Positions 27,857 through 36,913 of a stretch of 64,000 bases of DNA are shown here, in pieces. Origin of the DNA: Clostridium sp. BJN0001 (GTDB lineage Bacteria > Bacillota > Clostridia > Clostridiales > Clostridiaceae); assembly GCF_022869825.1 (NCBI RefSeq), contig NZ_CP094971.1, positions 1,241,501 to 1,305,500 of the forward strand, read 5' to 3'. The notes beneath the pieces are model-generated. The model was not told the DNA's origin and did no database searches. It worked only from the letters and a program-made list of their open reading frames with translations. A program made the position numbers and the translations under genes. Within the stretch, counting starts at the first letter, position 1, and every line of letters begins with the position of its first letter.

Positions 27857-29584
27857 ATGTTATTACAGCTTAATATAAGAAATTTTGCACTTATTTCGAA
27901 TCTTACTGTTAATTTTAATGAGGGATTTAATATCTTATCAGGAGAAACAGGAGCAGGAAAATCAATTCTAATTGATGCAATAGATTTTGTTCTTGGTGGA
28001 AAGTTTTCAAAAAATTTAATAAGAACAGGTGAAGATAAAACTTATGTTGAAGCGCTTTTTACAGTAGAAAATTCTAATATAAAAAATGCACTTTCTGATT
28101 TATCTATAGAATATGAGGATGATATGATTATAATATCAAGAGAAACTCATAAGTGTGGAAAAAATATTCTTAAAATAAATGGAAAGAGTGTTTTAACTGG
28201 CTCAATAAAAAAATTGAGATCTAAAATATTAGATATACATGGTCAGCATCAGAATCAGAATCTTATGTCAAAAAGTAATCATATATTATATCTTGATGAT
28301 TTTTTAGAAAATGAAATTAAATCACCTTTAAGTAAATTTGTAGACTTAAAAAATAAAAAAAAGAATATAGAAGATAAAATTTATGAAATAACTAAAGATG
28401 AAGATAGAGAAAAGATATTAAGCTTTTTAAAATATCAGATTAATGATATAAAAAATGCGTCTTTAAAAGAAAATGAAGAAGAAGAATTAAATAAAAAATT
28501 TGATGTTTTATCAAATAGCGAAAAAATAAATGATGCATTAGTATCATCTTATCAAAACTTAAGCGGAAACTCTGAAAGCTCTATTTTAGAACTTTTATCA
28601 AAAGCTATAAGTAATCTTTCAGAAATAGAAGATAAGTTTGAGAGTGCTAAAGACGAGAGAGAGTCACTTGAAGGTGCATACTATGTTATTCAAGAATCAG
28701 CAAGAAATATAAGAGATTATGCTGAAAATGTAGTATATGATAAAGATGAAATAGAAAAAATAAATGAAAGAATATATGAAATAAGCGGATATAAGAAAAA
28801 GTATGGTCCAACTATTTCTGATATATTAAAATATTATGAAGAAATAAAAGAAAAATATGAGAAAATAGTAAATTCGGAACAAATTCTTCAAAAATTAAAT
28901 TCAGAAAGAGATTCTATAATAGAAGATATGAGTGAAATATCTGAACTTATTCATAATATTAGATTTAAAAAAGCATCTGAACTTGAAGAAAAGATATTAT
29001 CTGAATTAAAATATGTTGGACTTGATAAATGTAGAATGAAAATATCAGTAGAAAAGCAGACTGAATTTAATGAAAGAGGATATGATGATGTATCATTTCT
29101 AATTTCAACAAATCCTGGAGAACCTCTTATGAATCTTGAAAAAGTTTTATCAGGAGGAGAACTTTCAAGAATAATGCTTGCAATGAAATGTGTTTTTGCA
29201 GAAAAAGATAAAATACCTACTTTGATTTTTGATGAAATTGATACAGGTATAAGTGGCATTATTGCTCAAAGAGTTGGAGAAAAAATGTATGAATTATCTA
29301 AGACTCATCAGGTCTTATGCATAACGCATTTATCACAGATAGCTATTCTTTCTGATTATCATTACTTTGTTTCAAAAAGTGTCAAAGAAGGAAAGACATA
29401 TACACAGATAAAAGTACTTAATAAAAATGAAAAAGAAAAAGAAATTTCTAAGATGTTAGCTGGAGACGATGTTACAGAAAACACAATAAATAGCGTACGT
29501 GAAATGATTGAAAAAACAGAAAAAAGAAAATATCAAATTTCACATAATATATATTATAATGGGAAAAATAAAGCCATACGTTAG
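27857..29584 (+). CDS. recN: DNA repair protein RecN
   Basis: 575 residues, SMC-like: Walker A GETGAGKSILIDAI near residue 30, long coiled coils (about 160-370), and ABC signature LSGGELSRIMLA near residue 428 with Walker B LIFDEIDTGISG near 457. Acts in double-strand break repair. A terminator hairpin covers the stop codon. Confidence 0.95.
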   Translation: MLLQLNIRNFALISNLTVNFNEGFNILSGETGAGKSILIDAIDFVLGGKFSKNLIRTGEDKTYVEALFTVENSNIKNALSDLSIEYEDDMIIISRETHKCGKNILKINGKSVLTGSIKKLRSKILDIHGQHQNQNLMSKSNHILYLDDFLENEIKSPLSKFVDLKNKKKNIEDKIYEITKDEDREKILSFLKYQINDIKNASLKENEEEELNKKFDVLSNSEKINDALVSSYQNLSGNSESSILELLSKAISNLSEIEDKFESAKDERESLEGAYYVIQESARNIRDYAENVVYDKDEIEKINERIYEISGYKKKYGPTISDILKYYEEIKEKYEKIVNSEQILQKLNSERDSIIEDMSEISELIHNIRFKKASELEEKILSELKYVGLDKCRMKISVEKQTEFNERGYDDVSFLISTNPGEPLMNLEKVLSGGELSRIMLAMKCVFAEKDKIPTLIFDEIDTGISGIIAQRVGEKMYELSKTHQVLCITHLSQIAILSDYHYFVSKSVKEGKTYTQIKVLNKNEKEKEISKMLAGDDVTENTINSVREMIEKTEKRKYQISHNIYYNGKNKAIR

Positions 29585-29597
29585 TATGGTTTTTTTT
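29573..29597 (+). terminator. Terminator overlapping the recN stop codon
   Basis: GCCATAC (29573-29579) and GTATGGT (29584-29590) form a short stem followed by eight T; TAG (29582-29584) lies in the loop and first base of the 3' arm. Ends the nusB-recN run. Confidence 0.75.
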
Positions 29598-29738
29598 ATA
29601 AAATTTTTTAAAATATTTTAGGTAGTTAAGTAAAAAAATTATTTATAGTAATTTTTTTTACTTATTTTCAAATTATATTATAGGATAAAGGATTGTCTAT
29701 GGGGCAAATTAAAATCAGGAGAGAAGGAGGAGATAATT

Positions 29739-30908
29739 ATGAGAAAGAAAATTATGTTTATTTCATCAGTTTTTTTAACTCCAGTCCTGATAATAATTTT
29801 GTTTTTATCACAATATCTTAATATATATCCTTCCAAAAATTATATAAGATATTTAGAAGATAATAGAAGTTTATTTTCAAGTACTCAAAATGTAGAAAAC
29901 TGCAAAAATAATCCTCTATATGTAAATGATCTTAAAACGGATAAAGATGAAATACAACAAAAAATTCCACTAAAAATTTATCCTGGAGGAAATCCTGTAG
30001 GTGTAAAGGTTGCGAGCAATGGAATAATAATTGTTGGTTATTCAAAAGTATGTATTGATGGTCAAAAAGAAGAAAGTCCAGCAAAAGAAAATGGTCTTTT
30101 AATAGGAGATGTAATACTTAAGGTAAATGGAATAGAAGTTGAAAATTCTCTTGATCTTGTAAAAGAATTAAAGGAAAATAAAAATGATATAGTAGAACTT
30201 AAGATTTTAAGAGATGGAAAAATTATAAAAAAAAATATTAAACTTTTAAAAGAAGAAAATGAATATAAAATAGGTTTGTGGATAAGGGATTCTACAGCTG
30301 GTGTTGGAACAATGACATTTTTAGATAAAGATATGAAACTTTATGGTGCTTTAGGTCATCCGATAACAGATTGTGATACAAATCAAAGATTTACGATTAA
30401 AAAAGGAGTTCTTCTTGATTCTTCGATAATTAGCGTAAGAAGAAGTGAAAAAGGATCTCCTGGAGAATTAAGAGGAGTATTTGTAGATGAGGAAACACCT
30501 AAAGGAAATATAGAAAAAAATACTTTAAGTGGAATATTTGGAAAGATTGAAGATGAAAATCAGTTTAAAAATGAAAATACATTAATGGATGTAGGTTATA
30601 AAGAAGATATAAAAGAAGGTAGTGCAGAAATTATTACAACTATTGATGAATATGGTCCTAAAAGATATACAATTGAAATAGAAAAAGTTTTAAATCAAAC
30701 AGAACCGGGTTCAAAAAGCATGCTTATTAGAGTGACAGATAAAAGGCTACTTGATAAAACGGGCGGAATTGTTCAAGGAATGAGTGGAAGTCCTATAATA
30801 CAGAATGAAAAAATAGTAGGCGCAGTAACTCATGTTTTAGTTAATAAACCAGAAATGGGATATGGAATATACATAGAATGGATGCTTAGGGAAGCAGGAT
30901 TAATTTAA
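29739..30908 (+). CDS. spoIVB: SpoIVB peptidase
   Basis: 389 residues: an N-terminal membrane helix (about 5-25), a PDZ domain (about 105-180, GLLIGDVILKVNGIEVENS) and an S55 serine protease domain with the catalytic serine in GMSGSPIIQ near residue 349 and the histidine in LGHPITD near 208. Secreted from the forespore to start SigK activation in the mother cell. RBS GAGAAGGAGGAG. Neighbour of spo0A, as usual. Confidence 0.95.
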   Translation: MRKKIMFISSVFLTPVLIIILFLSQYLNIYPSKNYIRYLEDNRSLFSSTQNVENCKNNPLYVNDLKTDKDEIQQKIPLKIYPGGNPVGVKVASNGIIIVGYSKVCIDGQKEESPAKENGLLIGDVILKVNGIEVENSLDLVKELKENKNDIVELKILRDGKIIKKNIKLLKEENEYKIGLWIRDSTAGVGTMTFLDKDMKLYGALGHPITDCDTNQRFTIKKGVLLDSSIISVRRSEKGSPGELRGVFVDEETPKGNIEKNTLSGIFGKIEDENQFKNENTLMDVGYKEDIKEGSAEIITTIDEYGPKRYTIEIEKVLNQTEPGSKSMLIRVTDKRLLDKTGGIVQGMSGSPIIQNEKIVGAVTHVLVNKPEMGYGIYIEWMLREAGLI

Positions 30909-30909
30909 C

Positions 30910-30943
30910 AAAATGAACAGTTATATGACTGTTCATTTTGTAA
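30910..30943 (+). terminator. Intrinsic terminator after spoIVB
   Basis: AAAATGAACAGT and ACTGTTCATTTT, 12-bp perfect stem with a six-base loop; the tail is short (TTTTG). The 3' end is shared with the promoter element at 30938. Confidence 0.75.
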
Positions 30944-30966
30944 TATATTGAAATAAATGATATAAT
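30938..30966 (+). promoter_or_regulatory. Candidate distal promoter upstream of spo0A
   Basis: TTGTAA (30938-30943) and TATAAT (30961-30966), 17-base spacer, a near-consensus SigA-type pair. It begins in the 3' arm of the spoIVB terminator and lies about 270 bases before spo0A. Confidence 0.5.
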
Positions 30967-31237
30967 AAATAGAAAAAGAAAATATTATGATTTTATCATA
31001 TTATTAACTTATAAAAAAATACTTTACAAATTATAGAAAATAGTGTAATATTACAAATAGTGGAAGCTGTTTAACAAATATTTATAACATAACTTGAGAT
31101 ATATTTGATAAAATTATCATTTTTGGAAATTTACTCACATAATTTATACATACCCTAATAATATAAAAATTTGAGAAAGTAATTTTTAGGGAGTAAAAGA
31201 GTAGAATTTAATTTCTAAGGAAAAAGGAGAGGAAGAA
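30967..31237 (+). other. Long AT-rich region upstream of spo0A
   Basis: A 270-base stretch without an ORF. I found no strong hairpin with a T tail and no clear SigH pair or TGTCGAA-type Spo0A box. A GGAAATTT near 31122 is only a weak resemblance to a SigH -35. If the promoter at 30938 is used, this is a long 5' leader. The spo0A ribosome binding site AAGGAGAGG lies at its end. Confidence 0.4.
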
Positions 31238-32059
31238 ATGGAAAATTCAAAAATTTCAGTTGTAATTGCAGATGATAATAAGGAATTCTGCAGTATTTTA
31301 AATGACTATTTGTTAAATCAGAGGGATATTATAGTAACAGGAATAGCACAAGATGGGTTGGAAGTGCTAGATTTAATACAAAAGAAAAAACCTGATTTAG
31401 TAATACTTGACATCATAATGCCGCACCTTGATGGACTTGGTGTACTTGAAAGACTTAACAAGATTAATCTTGAAAAAAGGCCAAAAATAATAATATTATC
31501 AGCAGTTGGACAAGATAAGATTACTCAAAGTGCAATAATGCTTGGAGCAGATTATTATACTGTCAAACCATTTGATATGGAAGTCTTTATAAAAAGAATA
31601 AGAGAAATGTTTAGAAATACTGCTTTTTCTACAAATTCTGTTATGCAAAAAAGTATGGATTCATCAAGAAGATATATAGAACAATCTTATCAGAAAGATG
31701 AACCTATGGATCTTGAAACAGAAATTACCAATATAATACATGAAGTTGGTGTCCCTGCTCACATTAAAGGATATATATATCTTAGAGAAGCTATCACAAT
31801 GGTAGTAAATGATATGGATCTTTTATCAGCAGTTACTAAAGAATTATATCCATCAATAGCTAAGAAATATAATACAACAGCTTCAAGAGTTGAAAGAGCT
31901 ATAAGACATGCTATAGAAGTTGCATGGGGTAGAGGTCAGATAGAAGCAATAAATAGACTATTTGGTTACACTGTTCATAACGATAAAGGCAAACCTACAA
32001 ATAGTGAATTTATCGCAATTATAGCTGATAAATTAAGACTTAAAAATAAAGTGTCATAA
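31238..32059 (+). CDS. spo0A: Sporulation transcription factor Spo0A
   Basis: 273 residues. Receiver domain (about 1-125) with DDN acid pocket near 12-14, phospho-acceptor Asp in [13 protein letters not shown] near residue 57 and Lys in TVKPFD near 109; C-terminal DNA-binding domain with [21 protein letters not shown] near 205-225. Master regulator of sporulation and stationary phase. The downstream terminator at 32145 makes it monocistronic. Confidence 0.97.
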   Translation: MENSKISVVIADDNKEFCSILNDYLLNQRDIIVTGIAQDGLEVLDLIQKKKPDLVILDIIMPHLDGLGVLERLNKINLEKRPKIIILSAVGQDKITQSAIMLGADYYTVKPFDMEVFIKRIREMFRNTAFSTNSVMQKSMDSSRRYIEQSYQKDEPMDLETEITNIIHEVGVPAHIKGYIYLREAITMVVNDMDLLSAVTKELYPSIAKKYNTTASRVERAIRHAIEVAWGRGQIEAINRLFGYTVHNDKGKPTNSEFIAIIADKLRLKNKVS

Positions 32060-32144
32060 ACTTATTTTACTAGGTTAAGGGTATGTAAGTTTTATAAGAT
32101 ATATCCAATAATTATGATTTTATATCAATAAATATAATTTTTTC

Positions 32145-32200
32145 AATAAGACATTATTTAATCAATTTTAAAAAAATTGATTAAGGAGTGTCTTATTTTT
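32145..32200 (+). terminator. Large two-part terminator after spo0A
   Basis: AATAAGACA pairs with TGTCTTATT, and inside it TTAATCAATTTT pairs with AAAATTGATTAA, separated by an internal loop; a T run follows. About 85 bases after the spo0A stop. Confidence 0.8.
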
Positions 32201-32257
32201 ATGTTAAAAATTAAAATAAAGATTTAATTTACTAAATTATAAAAAATTATAATAATA

Positions 32258-32286
32258 TTGATAAGAATTGTATTATATGATATAAT
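32258..32286 (+). promoter_or_regulatory. Promoter of the NitT/TauT transporter operon
   Basis: TTGATA (32258-32263) and a perfect TATAAT (32281-32286) with a 17-base spacer. Transcription would start near 32293, giving a leader of about 170 bases before the permease ATG at 32464. Confidence 0.65.
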
Positions 32287-32292
32287 TTATAA

Positions 32293-32446
32293 ATGTCAAA
32301 AATGATAATCTGACAGAAAAGATTTATCTGATCTGAAAGAGGATAACAATCAAACATTTTATAGAAAATATATTATTAGTTATTATATTAATGCATTTTA
32401 TTATGAAATATGAAAGTCCTCTTTATATAAAGAGGGCTTTATTTTT
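32293..32446 (+). ncRNA. Candidate cis-regulatory leader (attenuator/riboswitch-like) of ABC transporter operon
   Basis: The predicted leader contains ATGT/ACAT ends (32293-32296 with 32354-32357) closing a domain, inside it an eight-pair hairpin GATAATCT (32304-32311) with AGATT(T)ATC (32320-32328), and then AAGAGGA at 32337-32343. That last element is complementary to TCCTCTT at 32417-32423 in the 5' arm of the terminator, so mutually exclusive antiterminator and terminator forms are possible. I could not match it to TPP, SAM, guanidine, purine, preQ1 or T-box consensus. Pairings were found by eye. Confidence 0.45.
32415..32446 (+). terminator. Intrinsic terminator in the transporter leader
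   Basis: AGTCCTCTTT (32415-32424) pairs with AAAGAGGGCT (32429-32438), ten pairs with one G-T wobble, loop ATAT, then TTATTTTTAT. It lies between the promoter at 32258 and the permease start, so it must be conditional or leaky for the operon to be expressed. Confidence 0.8.
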
Positions 32447-32463
32447 ATGAAAGGAAATATTTT

Positions 32464-33234
32464 ATGATAAAGAAGTTACACTATTTTTTACGCAGATTCT
32501 ATATATTCTTAATAATATTAATTTTGTGGAAATTAGTATCTGATTTAGGAATATGGAGCAGCTACATACTTTCTCCACCTGAAAAAGTTTTAAAAACACT
32601 TATAAGTATGATAGAAGATAATAGTCTTTTAAAAAATATTGCTATAAGTTTTAGACGAGTTTTTACAGGATTTTTTATAAGCGCTTCATTTGGAATACCT
32701 CTTGGAATTTTTTTTGGAGTTAATATAAAAGTTTATGAATATTTTAAAACTTTACTAAATTTTATTCGAAATATTCCACCTATTTCACTTATTCCAATGC
32801 TAATTTTATGGTGTGGTATTGGAGAAGAATCAAAAATTATAATTATAATTCTTGCATCTTTCTTCCCTATATTTTTAAATACGCTAAAAGGGATAAAAAA
32901 TTGTGATAACAATCTTATAGAAGTTGGAAAATCATTTAAATTATCATATTTTACAATAATAAGAAGAATAATCATTCCTAGTGCAGTAGTTGATATTGTA
33001 GTTGGATTAAGGCTTTCACTTGGTTATAGTTTTAGAGCAATTGTTGGTGCTGAACTTATTGCAGCTTCATCAGGACTTGGATATCTGATTTCTGATGCAA
33101 AAGATATGTCAAGAACAGATGCTGTAATTGTAGGAATACTTGCAATTGGAGTTGTTGGAATAATATGTGATACTTTATTTTTAAAATTAATTAAGATGCT
33201 CTCAAAAGGAAGGCAGGATTGTTTTTATGAATAG
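32464..33234 (+). CDS. ABC transporter permease, NitT/TauT (SsuC) family
   Basis: 256 residues, six membrane helices, with the BPD-type EAA-like loop LIEVGKSFKLSYFTIIRRIIIPSAV near residue 155. One subunit type, probably forming a homodimer. Family members import sulfonates, taurine, nitrate or thiamine precursors. Overlaps the ATPase gene by eight bases. Confidence 0.88.
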   Translation: MIKKLHYFLRRFYIFLIILILWKLVSDLGIWSSYILSPPEKVLKTLISMIEDNSLLKNIAISFRRVFTGFFISASFGIPLGIFFGVNIKVYEYFKTLLNFIRNIPPISLIPMLILWCGIGEESKIIIIILASFFPIFLNTLKGIKNCDNNLIEVGKSFKLSYFTIIRRIIIPSAVVDIVVGLRLSLGYSFRAIVGAELIAASSGLGYLISDAKDMSRTDAVIVGILAIGVVGIICDTLFLKLIKMLSKGRQDCFYE

Positions 33235-33973
33235 GCCAGAATTTATTTTAAATAACGTTTCAAAAATTTATTCTGTAAATAATAAGTCTCATATTGTTTT
33301 TGAAAATTTAAATATTTCTATAAAAGCTGATGAAATAACAGTAATTATAGGTGAAAGTGGCTGTGGAAAGACAACTCTTTTAAGAATTATTGCAGGACTT
33401 GAAGATTTTAATTCAGGTAAAGTATCATATTTTCAAGATAAAGAAATAAAAAATATTAAAACAGGAATTGTGTTTCAAGAAAGCAGACTTATGCCATGGC
33501 TTAATGTTACAGAAAATATTCTTTTTTCAATAAATAATAAAAATATAAGAAAAAATACAGAAGTTTTAAAAAAATTAGACAAATACTTAAAAATAATGAA
33601 ACTTGAAAATTTTAAAAAAGCATATCCAAATGAACTATCAGGAGGAATGGCACAAAGAGTAAGCATTGCAAGAGCTATGTTTTATGAACCAGATGTATTT
33701 CTTATGGACGAGCCTTTTTCTGCATTAGATTATTTTACAAAAAAAGATATGCAAAGTGAAGTAATAAAAATTTATGAGGAAACTAAAAAAGGTATAATTT
33801 TTGTAACACATGATATTGATGAAGCATTAAAAATTGCTAATAAAATAATTGTTTTTACACCAAATAAAACTATAGAGGAATTTGAAATTAATTATGGATT
33901 TGATAGAAATATTACAGATGAAAAATTTATAAAACTTAAAGATAAAATATTAAAAATACTAAAGGAGGAATAG
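33227..33973 (+). CDS. ABC transporter ATP-binding protein, NitT/TauT (SsuB) family
   Basis: 248 residues with Walker A GESGCGKTT near residue 43, Q-loop FQESRLMPW, signature LSGGMAQRVSIARA near 138, Walker B VFLMDEPFSALD and the switch His in VTHDIDEA. Energises the import system. It ends four bases before the substrate-binding protein gene. Confidence 0.93.
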   Translation: MNRPEFILNNVSKIYSVNNKSHIVFENLNISIKADEITVIIGESGCGKTTLLRIIAGLEDFNSGKVSYFQDKEIKNIKTGIVFQESRLMPWLNVTENILFSINNKNIRKNTEVLKKLDKYLKIMKLENFKKAYPNELSGGMAQRVSIARAMFYEPDVFLMDEPFSALDYFTKKDMQSEVIKIYEETKKGIIFVTHDIDEALKIANKIIVFTPNKTIEEFEINYGFDRNITDEKFIKLKDKILKILKEE

Positions 33974-33977
33974 AAAA

Positions 33978-34952
33978 ATGAAATTAAAAATAATAAAAGG
34001 ATTACTTATTGGAATTTCTATTGTGTCACTTATAGGGTGTTCAAGTACATCTAATACTAATTCAAAGACAACAGAAAGTATAGATTACCCAAAAGAAATA
34101 AATATAACTTATGTTAAGTCTCCACTTAATGTGCCATCAATAATTCAAAAGAAAGATAACCTTTTTGGCAAAGAATTTGGTAAAGATAATATAAATGTGA
34201 ATTTTGAAAATATAACATCAGGACCTGAGCAGACAGCAGCACTTGCAGCAGGAGAAATTGATTTTCTTCATGCACTTGGCGGAACATCAGCACTTATTGC
34301 AGCATCTAAAGGTGTTGATTTAAAAATAATAAATACATATAGTAGATCACCTAAAGGATTTATGATATTAACAAAAGATCCATCAATAAAGACAGCAAAA
34401 GATTTAAAAGATAAAAAAGTTGCAGGACCTAAAGGAACAATTCTTCATCAAGTACTTATTGCAGCACTTTCAAAAGAAGGATGCACAGAAAATGATGTAA
34501 AATTTATGAATATGGGAATACCAGAAGCTTCTTCAGCCCTTGAAAGTGGAAGTGTTGATGCATCACTTTTAGCAGGACCAGCAGCTTTAAAGGAGATAAA
34601 TAATGGAGCAACAGTAGTTGCAGATGGCGAAGGTCTTGTTGATGGAATAATAGTAACAGCGGTAAGCACAAAGTTTGCAGAAAAATATCCAGAACTTGTA
34701 GAACGATTTAAAAAAGTTGAAAATGAAACTTTAGATTATATAAATAATAACGAAGATGAATGTTTACAAAAAGTTTCTGATGAAGTTGGACTTACATTAG
34801 ATGAGACTAAAGAAATGTATAAATGGTATGATTTCAATATAGATATAACAGAAAATGATATTAACTCACTTAATGATACACAAAAATTTCTTATAGATAA
34901 TAAAATGCAAGATAGTAAGATAGATATTAATAAAATTATTTTAAATTCTTAA
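33978..34952 (+). CDS. ABC transporter substrate-binding lipoprotein, NitT/TauT family
   Basis: 324 residues. Lipoprotein signal ending LIGCS (Cys near residue 22), then an NMT1/SsuA-type periplasmic binding fold (YVKSPLNVPSIIQKK at the start; AAGEIDFLHALGGTSALIAA and DLKDKKVAGPKGTILH in the pocket region). Substrate cannot be read: alkanesulfonate, taurine or pyrimidine-type ligands are all known. The Ala-rich pocket with GGTS is the part to compare. Confidence 0.85.
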   Translation: MKLKIIKGLLIGISIVSLIGCSSTSNTNSKTTESIDYPKEINITYVKSPLNVPSIIQKKDNLFGKEFGKDNINVNFENITSGPEQTAALAAGEIDFLHALGGTSALIAASKGVDLKIINTYSRSPKGFMILTKDPSIKTAKDLKDKKVAGPKGTILHQVLIAALSKEGCTENDVKFMNMGIPEASSALESGSVDASLLAGPAALKEINNGATVVADGEGLVDGIIVTAVSTKFAEKYPELVERFKKVENETLDYINNNEDECLQKVSDEVGLTLDETKEMYKWYDFNIDITENDINSLNDTQKFLIDNKMQDSKIDINKIILNS

Positions 34953-35026
34953 ATTAGAATAAATCTAAAAAATAATAAAAGCTATATTACATATTATATA
35001 AGAATAAATAATAAATACTATATATG

Positions 35027-35068
35027 AAAGAACTGATTATAAAAAATATAATCAGTTCTTTCCTTTTT
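35027..35068 (+). terminator. Intrinsic terminator after the transporter operon
   Basis: AAAGAACTGATTATA pairs perfectly with TATAATCAGTTCTTT (15 pairs), followed by CCTTTTTT. Confidence 0.9.
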
Positions 35069-35129
35069 TAGAATAAACTTGATTAATAAAACATAGTATA
35101 AATTAGAGTAACGGAAGGAGGAATAGGAG

Positions 35130-35762
35130 ATGAATATAGTTTTAGGTAAAGTAGGACAAGTATTTGGGCAGAAAAGAGCATACTTTTTACTTCTTATGAT
35201 TATGTTTTGTCTTGGAATATCATGTGGAATTTATACGGTAGGGTTTATGCCTGAAAGTGATAGAAATGATCTAATTAATTATTTTAATTCCTTTATAGGT
35301 TCAATGCAGAGTCAAAATATAAGTTATGCTGAATTGTTATTTAATGTTATTAAAAAAAATTTGATTTTAATAGTACCTATTTTTATTTTTAGTTTATTCT
35401 ATTTTGGTGCACCATTTATATTAATTATGAATCTTATTAAAGGATTTTTTCTTGGCTATACTTTTTCTTTTATAGTAAATTCATTTAAAGGAAAAGGACT
35501 GGTTCTTGCGTTTGCATCTATTCTTCCTCAAAATCTGATATATATACCATGTTTTATTGGAATAAGTATAATAGCGCTTGCTTTATCAGTTAATAAATTT
35601 AAAATAAAAATTTTAAAGGTAAGGAATTCACATGATTTTTTTATTGAAAATTCAGGGTTTCGTATGATCATATTTTTATGCATACTGATATTCGGGATTG
35701 TTGTAGAAACGTATTTTTCACCTCAGTTAATAAAATTTGTAGTTTTAAAATTCTATTCATAA
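35130..35762 (+). CDS. spoIIM: Stage II sporulation protein M
   Basis: 210 residues, five predicted membrane helices, with FFGAPFILIMNLIKGFFLGYTF-like DUF95 core and the SFIVNSFKGKGL loop. Part of the DMP machine (SpoIID-M-P) that drives septal peptidoglycan removal and engulfment. RBS GGAAGGAGGAATAGGAG. A XerD-like gene and dacF follow, as in Bacillus gene order. Confidence 0.93.
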   Translation: MNIVLGKVGQVFGQKRAYFLLLMIMFCLGISCGIYTVGFMPESDRNDLINYFNSFIGSMQSQNISYAELLFNVIKKNLILIVPIFIFSLFYFGAPFILIMNLIKGFFLGYTFSFIVNSFKGKGLVLAFASILPQNLIYIPCFIGISIIALALSVNKFKIKILKVRNSHDFFIENSGFRMIIFLCILIFGIVVETYFSPQLIKFVVLKFYS

Positions 35763-35839
35763 GATAAAAATTTAGTAAGTTAAAGAGAATATATGAAATA
35801 TATTTAGAAACTTTATAAGTAATGGTATGGGAGAGAATA

Positions 35840-36718
35840 ATGGTCGATTATGTAAATGATTATAAAAATAATTTAACTGAAACTGGAAAGAGTGAAAATA
35901 CAATATATGCATATGTTACAGATGTAAATATGTATCTAAAATATTTAAAGAAAAAGGGATTAAATTTATTTGATAAGGATAATGCAATTGTACTTAAATA
36001 TATAAACAATCTACTAGGAAATGGAAAATCAGAGCGATCAATAAACAGGATAATAATAAGTTTAAGAAGCTTCTATAATTTTCTTAAGGATAATAAGGTA
36101 ATAAATGATATTCCTAAAATTGAGCATAAGTCATCAAAAGAAGAAAGAAAACTACCAGAAGTTTTAACTGTAGAAGAAGTTGATAGAATTATAAGAATAG
36201 TTGAAAAAGATTGTCCTAAAGGGGTACGTGATAATGCACTTTTAGAACTAATGTACGCTACAGGAATGAAAGTTTCTGAACTTATAGCTCTTAAAGTTGA
36301 AGATGTAAATCTTGATCTTAATTATGTAAGATGTGTTGATAACAGAAATATTGAAAGAATAATTCCTATAGGAAGAAGTGCAAGAAAAGCACTTATTGAT
36401 TATCTTGCTATAAGATATAAAATTGCTGAATTTGGCGTTCATAATTTATTTGTAAATTTAAATGGGTATAAGCTTACAAGACAAGGAATATGGAGAATAG
36501 TAAAAGAGTATTCTAAAAAAGCTCATATAAATAAGGATGTTAATCTAAATACATTCAGACATTCATTTGCTGTGCATCTTCTTCAAAATGGTGCAAATGT
36601 AAGGGCTGTTCAAAAGCTACTCGGGAATCAAGTTCTTACTTATATGGATACCTATTATGAGATTATAAATAATGATAAAATTAACTATATTTATATGCAT
36701 ACACATCCCAGAGCTTGA
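35840..36718 (+). CDS. XerD-like tyrosine recombinase family protein with degenerate active site
   Basis: 292 residues from ATG 35840 (GGGAGAG before it; 35822 lies upstream of that site). It has the two-domain Xer fold: an N-terminal SAM-like core-binding domain (about 1-85) and a catalytic domain. Aligning by motif: Arg-I is Lys144 (ATGMKVSEL), the beta-hairpin Lys is Asn168 (DNRNIER in place of GKGNKER), His-II is Asn237 (LNTFRHSF), His/Trp-III is Asn263 (LLGNQV). Only Arg240 and Tyr272 remain. The length and fold are intact, so this looks selected rather than decayed. It is in the ripX position between spoIIM and dacF. Probably not an active recombinase. Confidence 0.85.
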   Translation: MVDYVNDYKNNLTETGKSENTIYAYVTDVNMYLKYLKKKGLNLFDKDNAIVLKYINNLLGNGKSERSINRIIISLRSFYNFLKDNKVINDIPKIEHKSSKEERKLPEVLTVEEVDRIIRIVEKDCPKGVRDNALLELMYATGMKVSELIALKVEDVNLDLNYVRCVDNRNIERIIPIGRSARKALIDYLAIRYKIAEFGVHNLFVNLNGYKLTRQGIWRIVKEYSKKAHINKDVNLNTFRHSFAVHLLQNGANVRAVQKLLGNQVLTYMDTYYEIINNDKINYIYMHTHPRA

Positions 36719-36760
36719 TATATAACTAAGTTGTAAAATTGAAAAAGAAATTAACTTTAT

Positions 36761-36806
36761 ATTTGCCACCGCTTTTTATAGCTGGTGGCAAATTATTTTT
36801 TTTAAA
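36761..36806 (+). terminator. Intrinsic terminator after the XerD-like gene
   Basis: ATTTGCCACC (36761-36770) and GGTGGCAAAT (36784-36793), with an extra GC/GC pair toward the loop, then a T-rich tail. Confidence 0.85.
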
Positions 36807-36913
36807 ATAATATTTTTTTAATATATAGTCTGACATTTTTATTATTAATAAGACAAATATATAGTAATATTCTTATTGTTTATGGAAATACTATTATGGA
36901 AGGAGGAGTAAAA

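Noticed and set aside
32320..32350. CTGATCTG...GGATAAC resembles part of the TPP riboswitch 3' core
   Set aside because: The CTGAGA element and the GGGG/CCCC-type helices of the TPP aptamer are missing upstream, and the spacing is wrong; treated as chance similarity.
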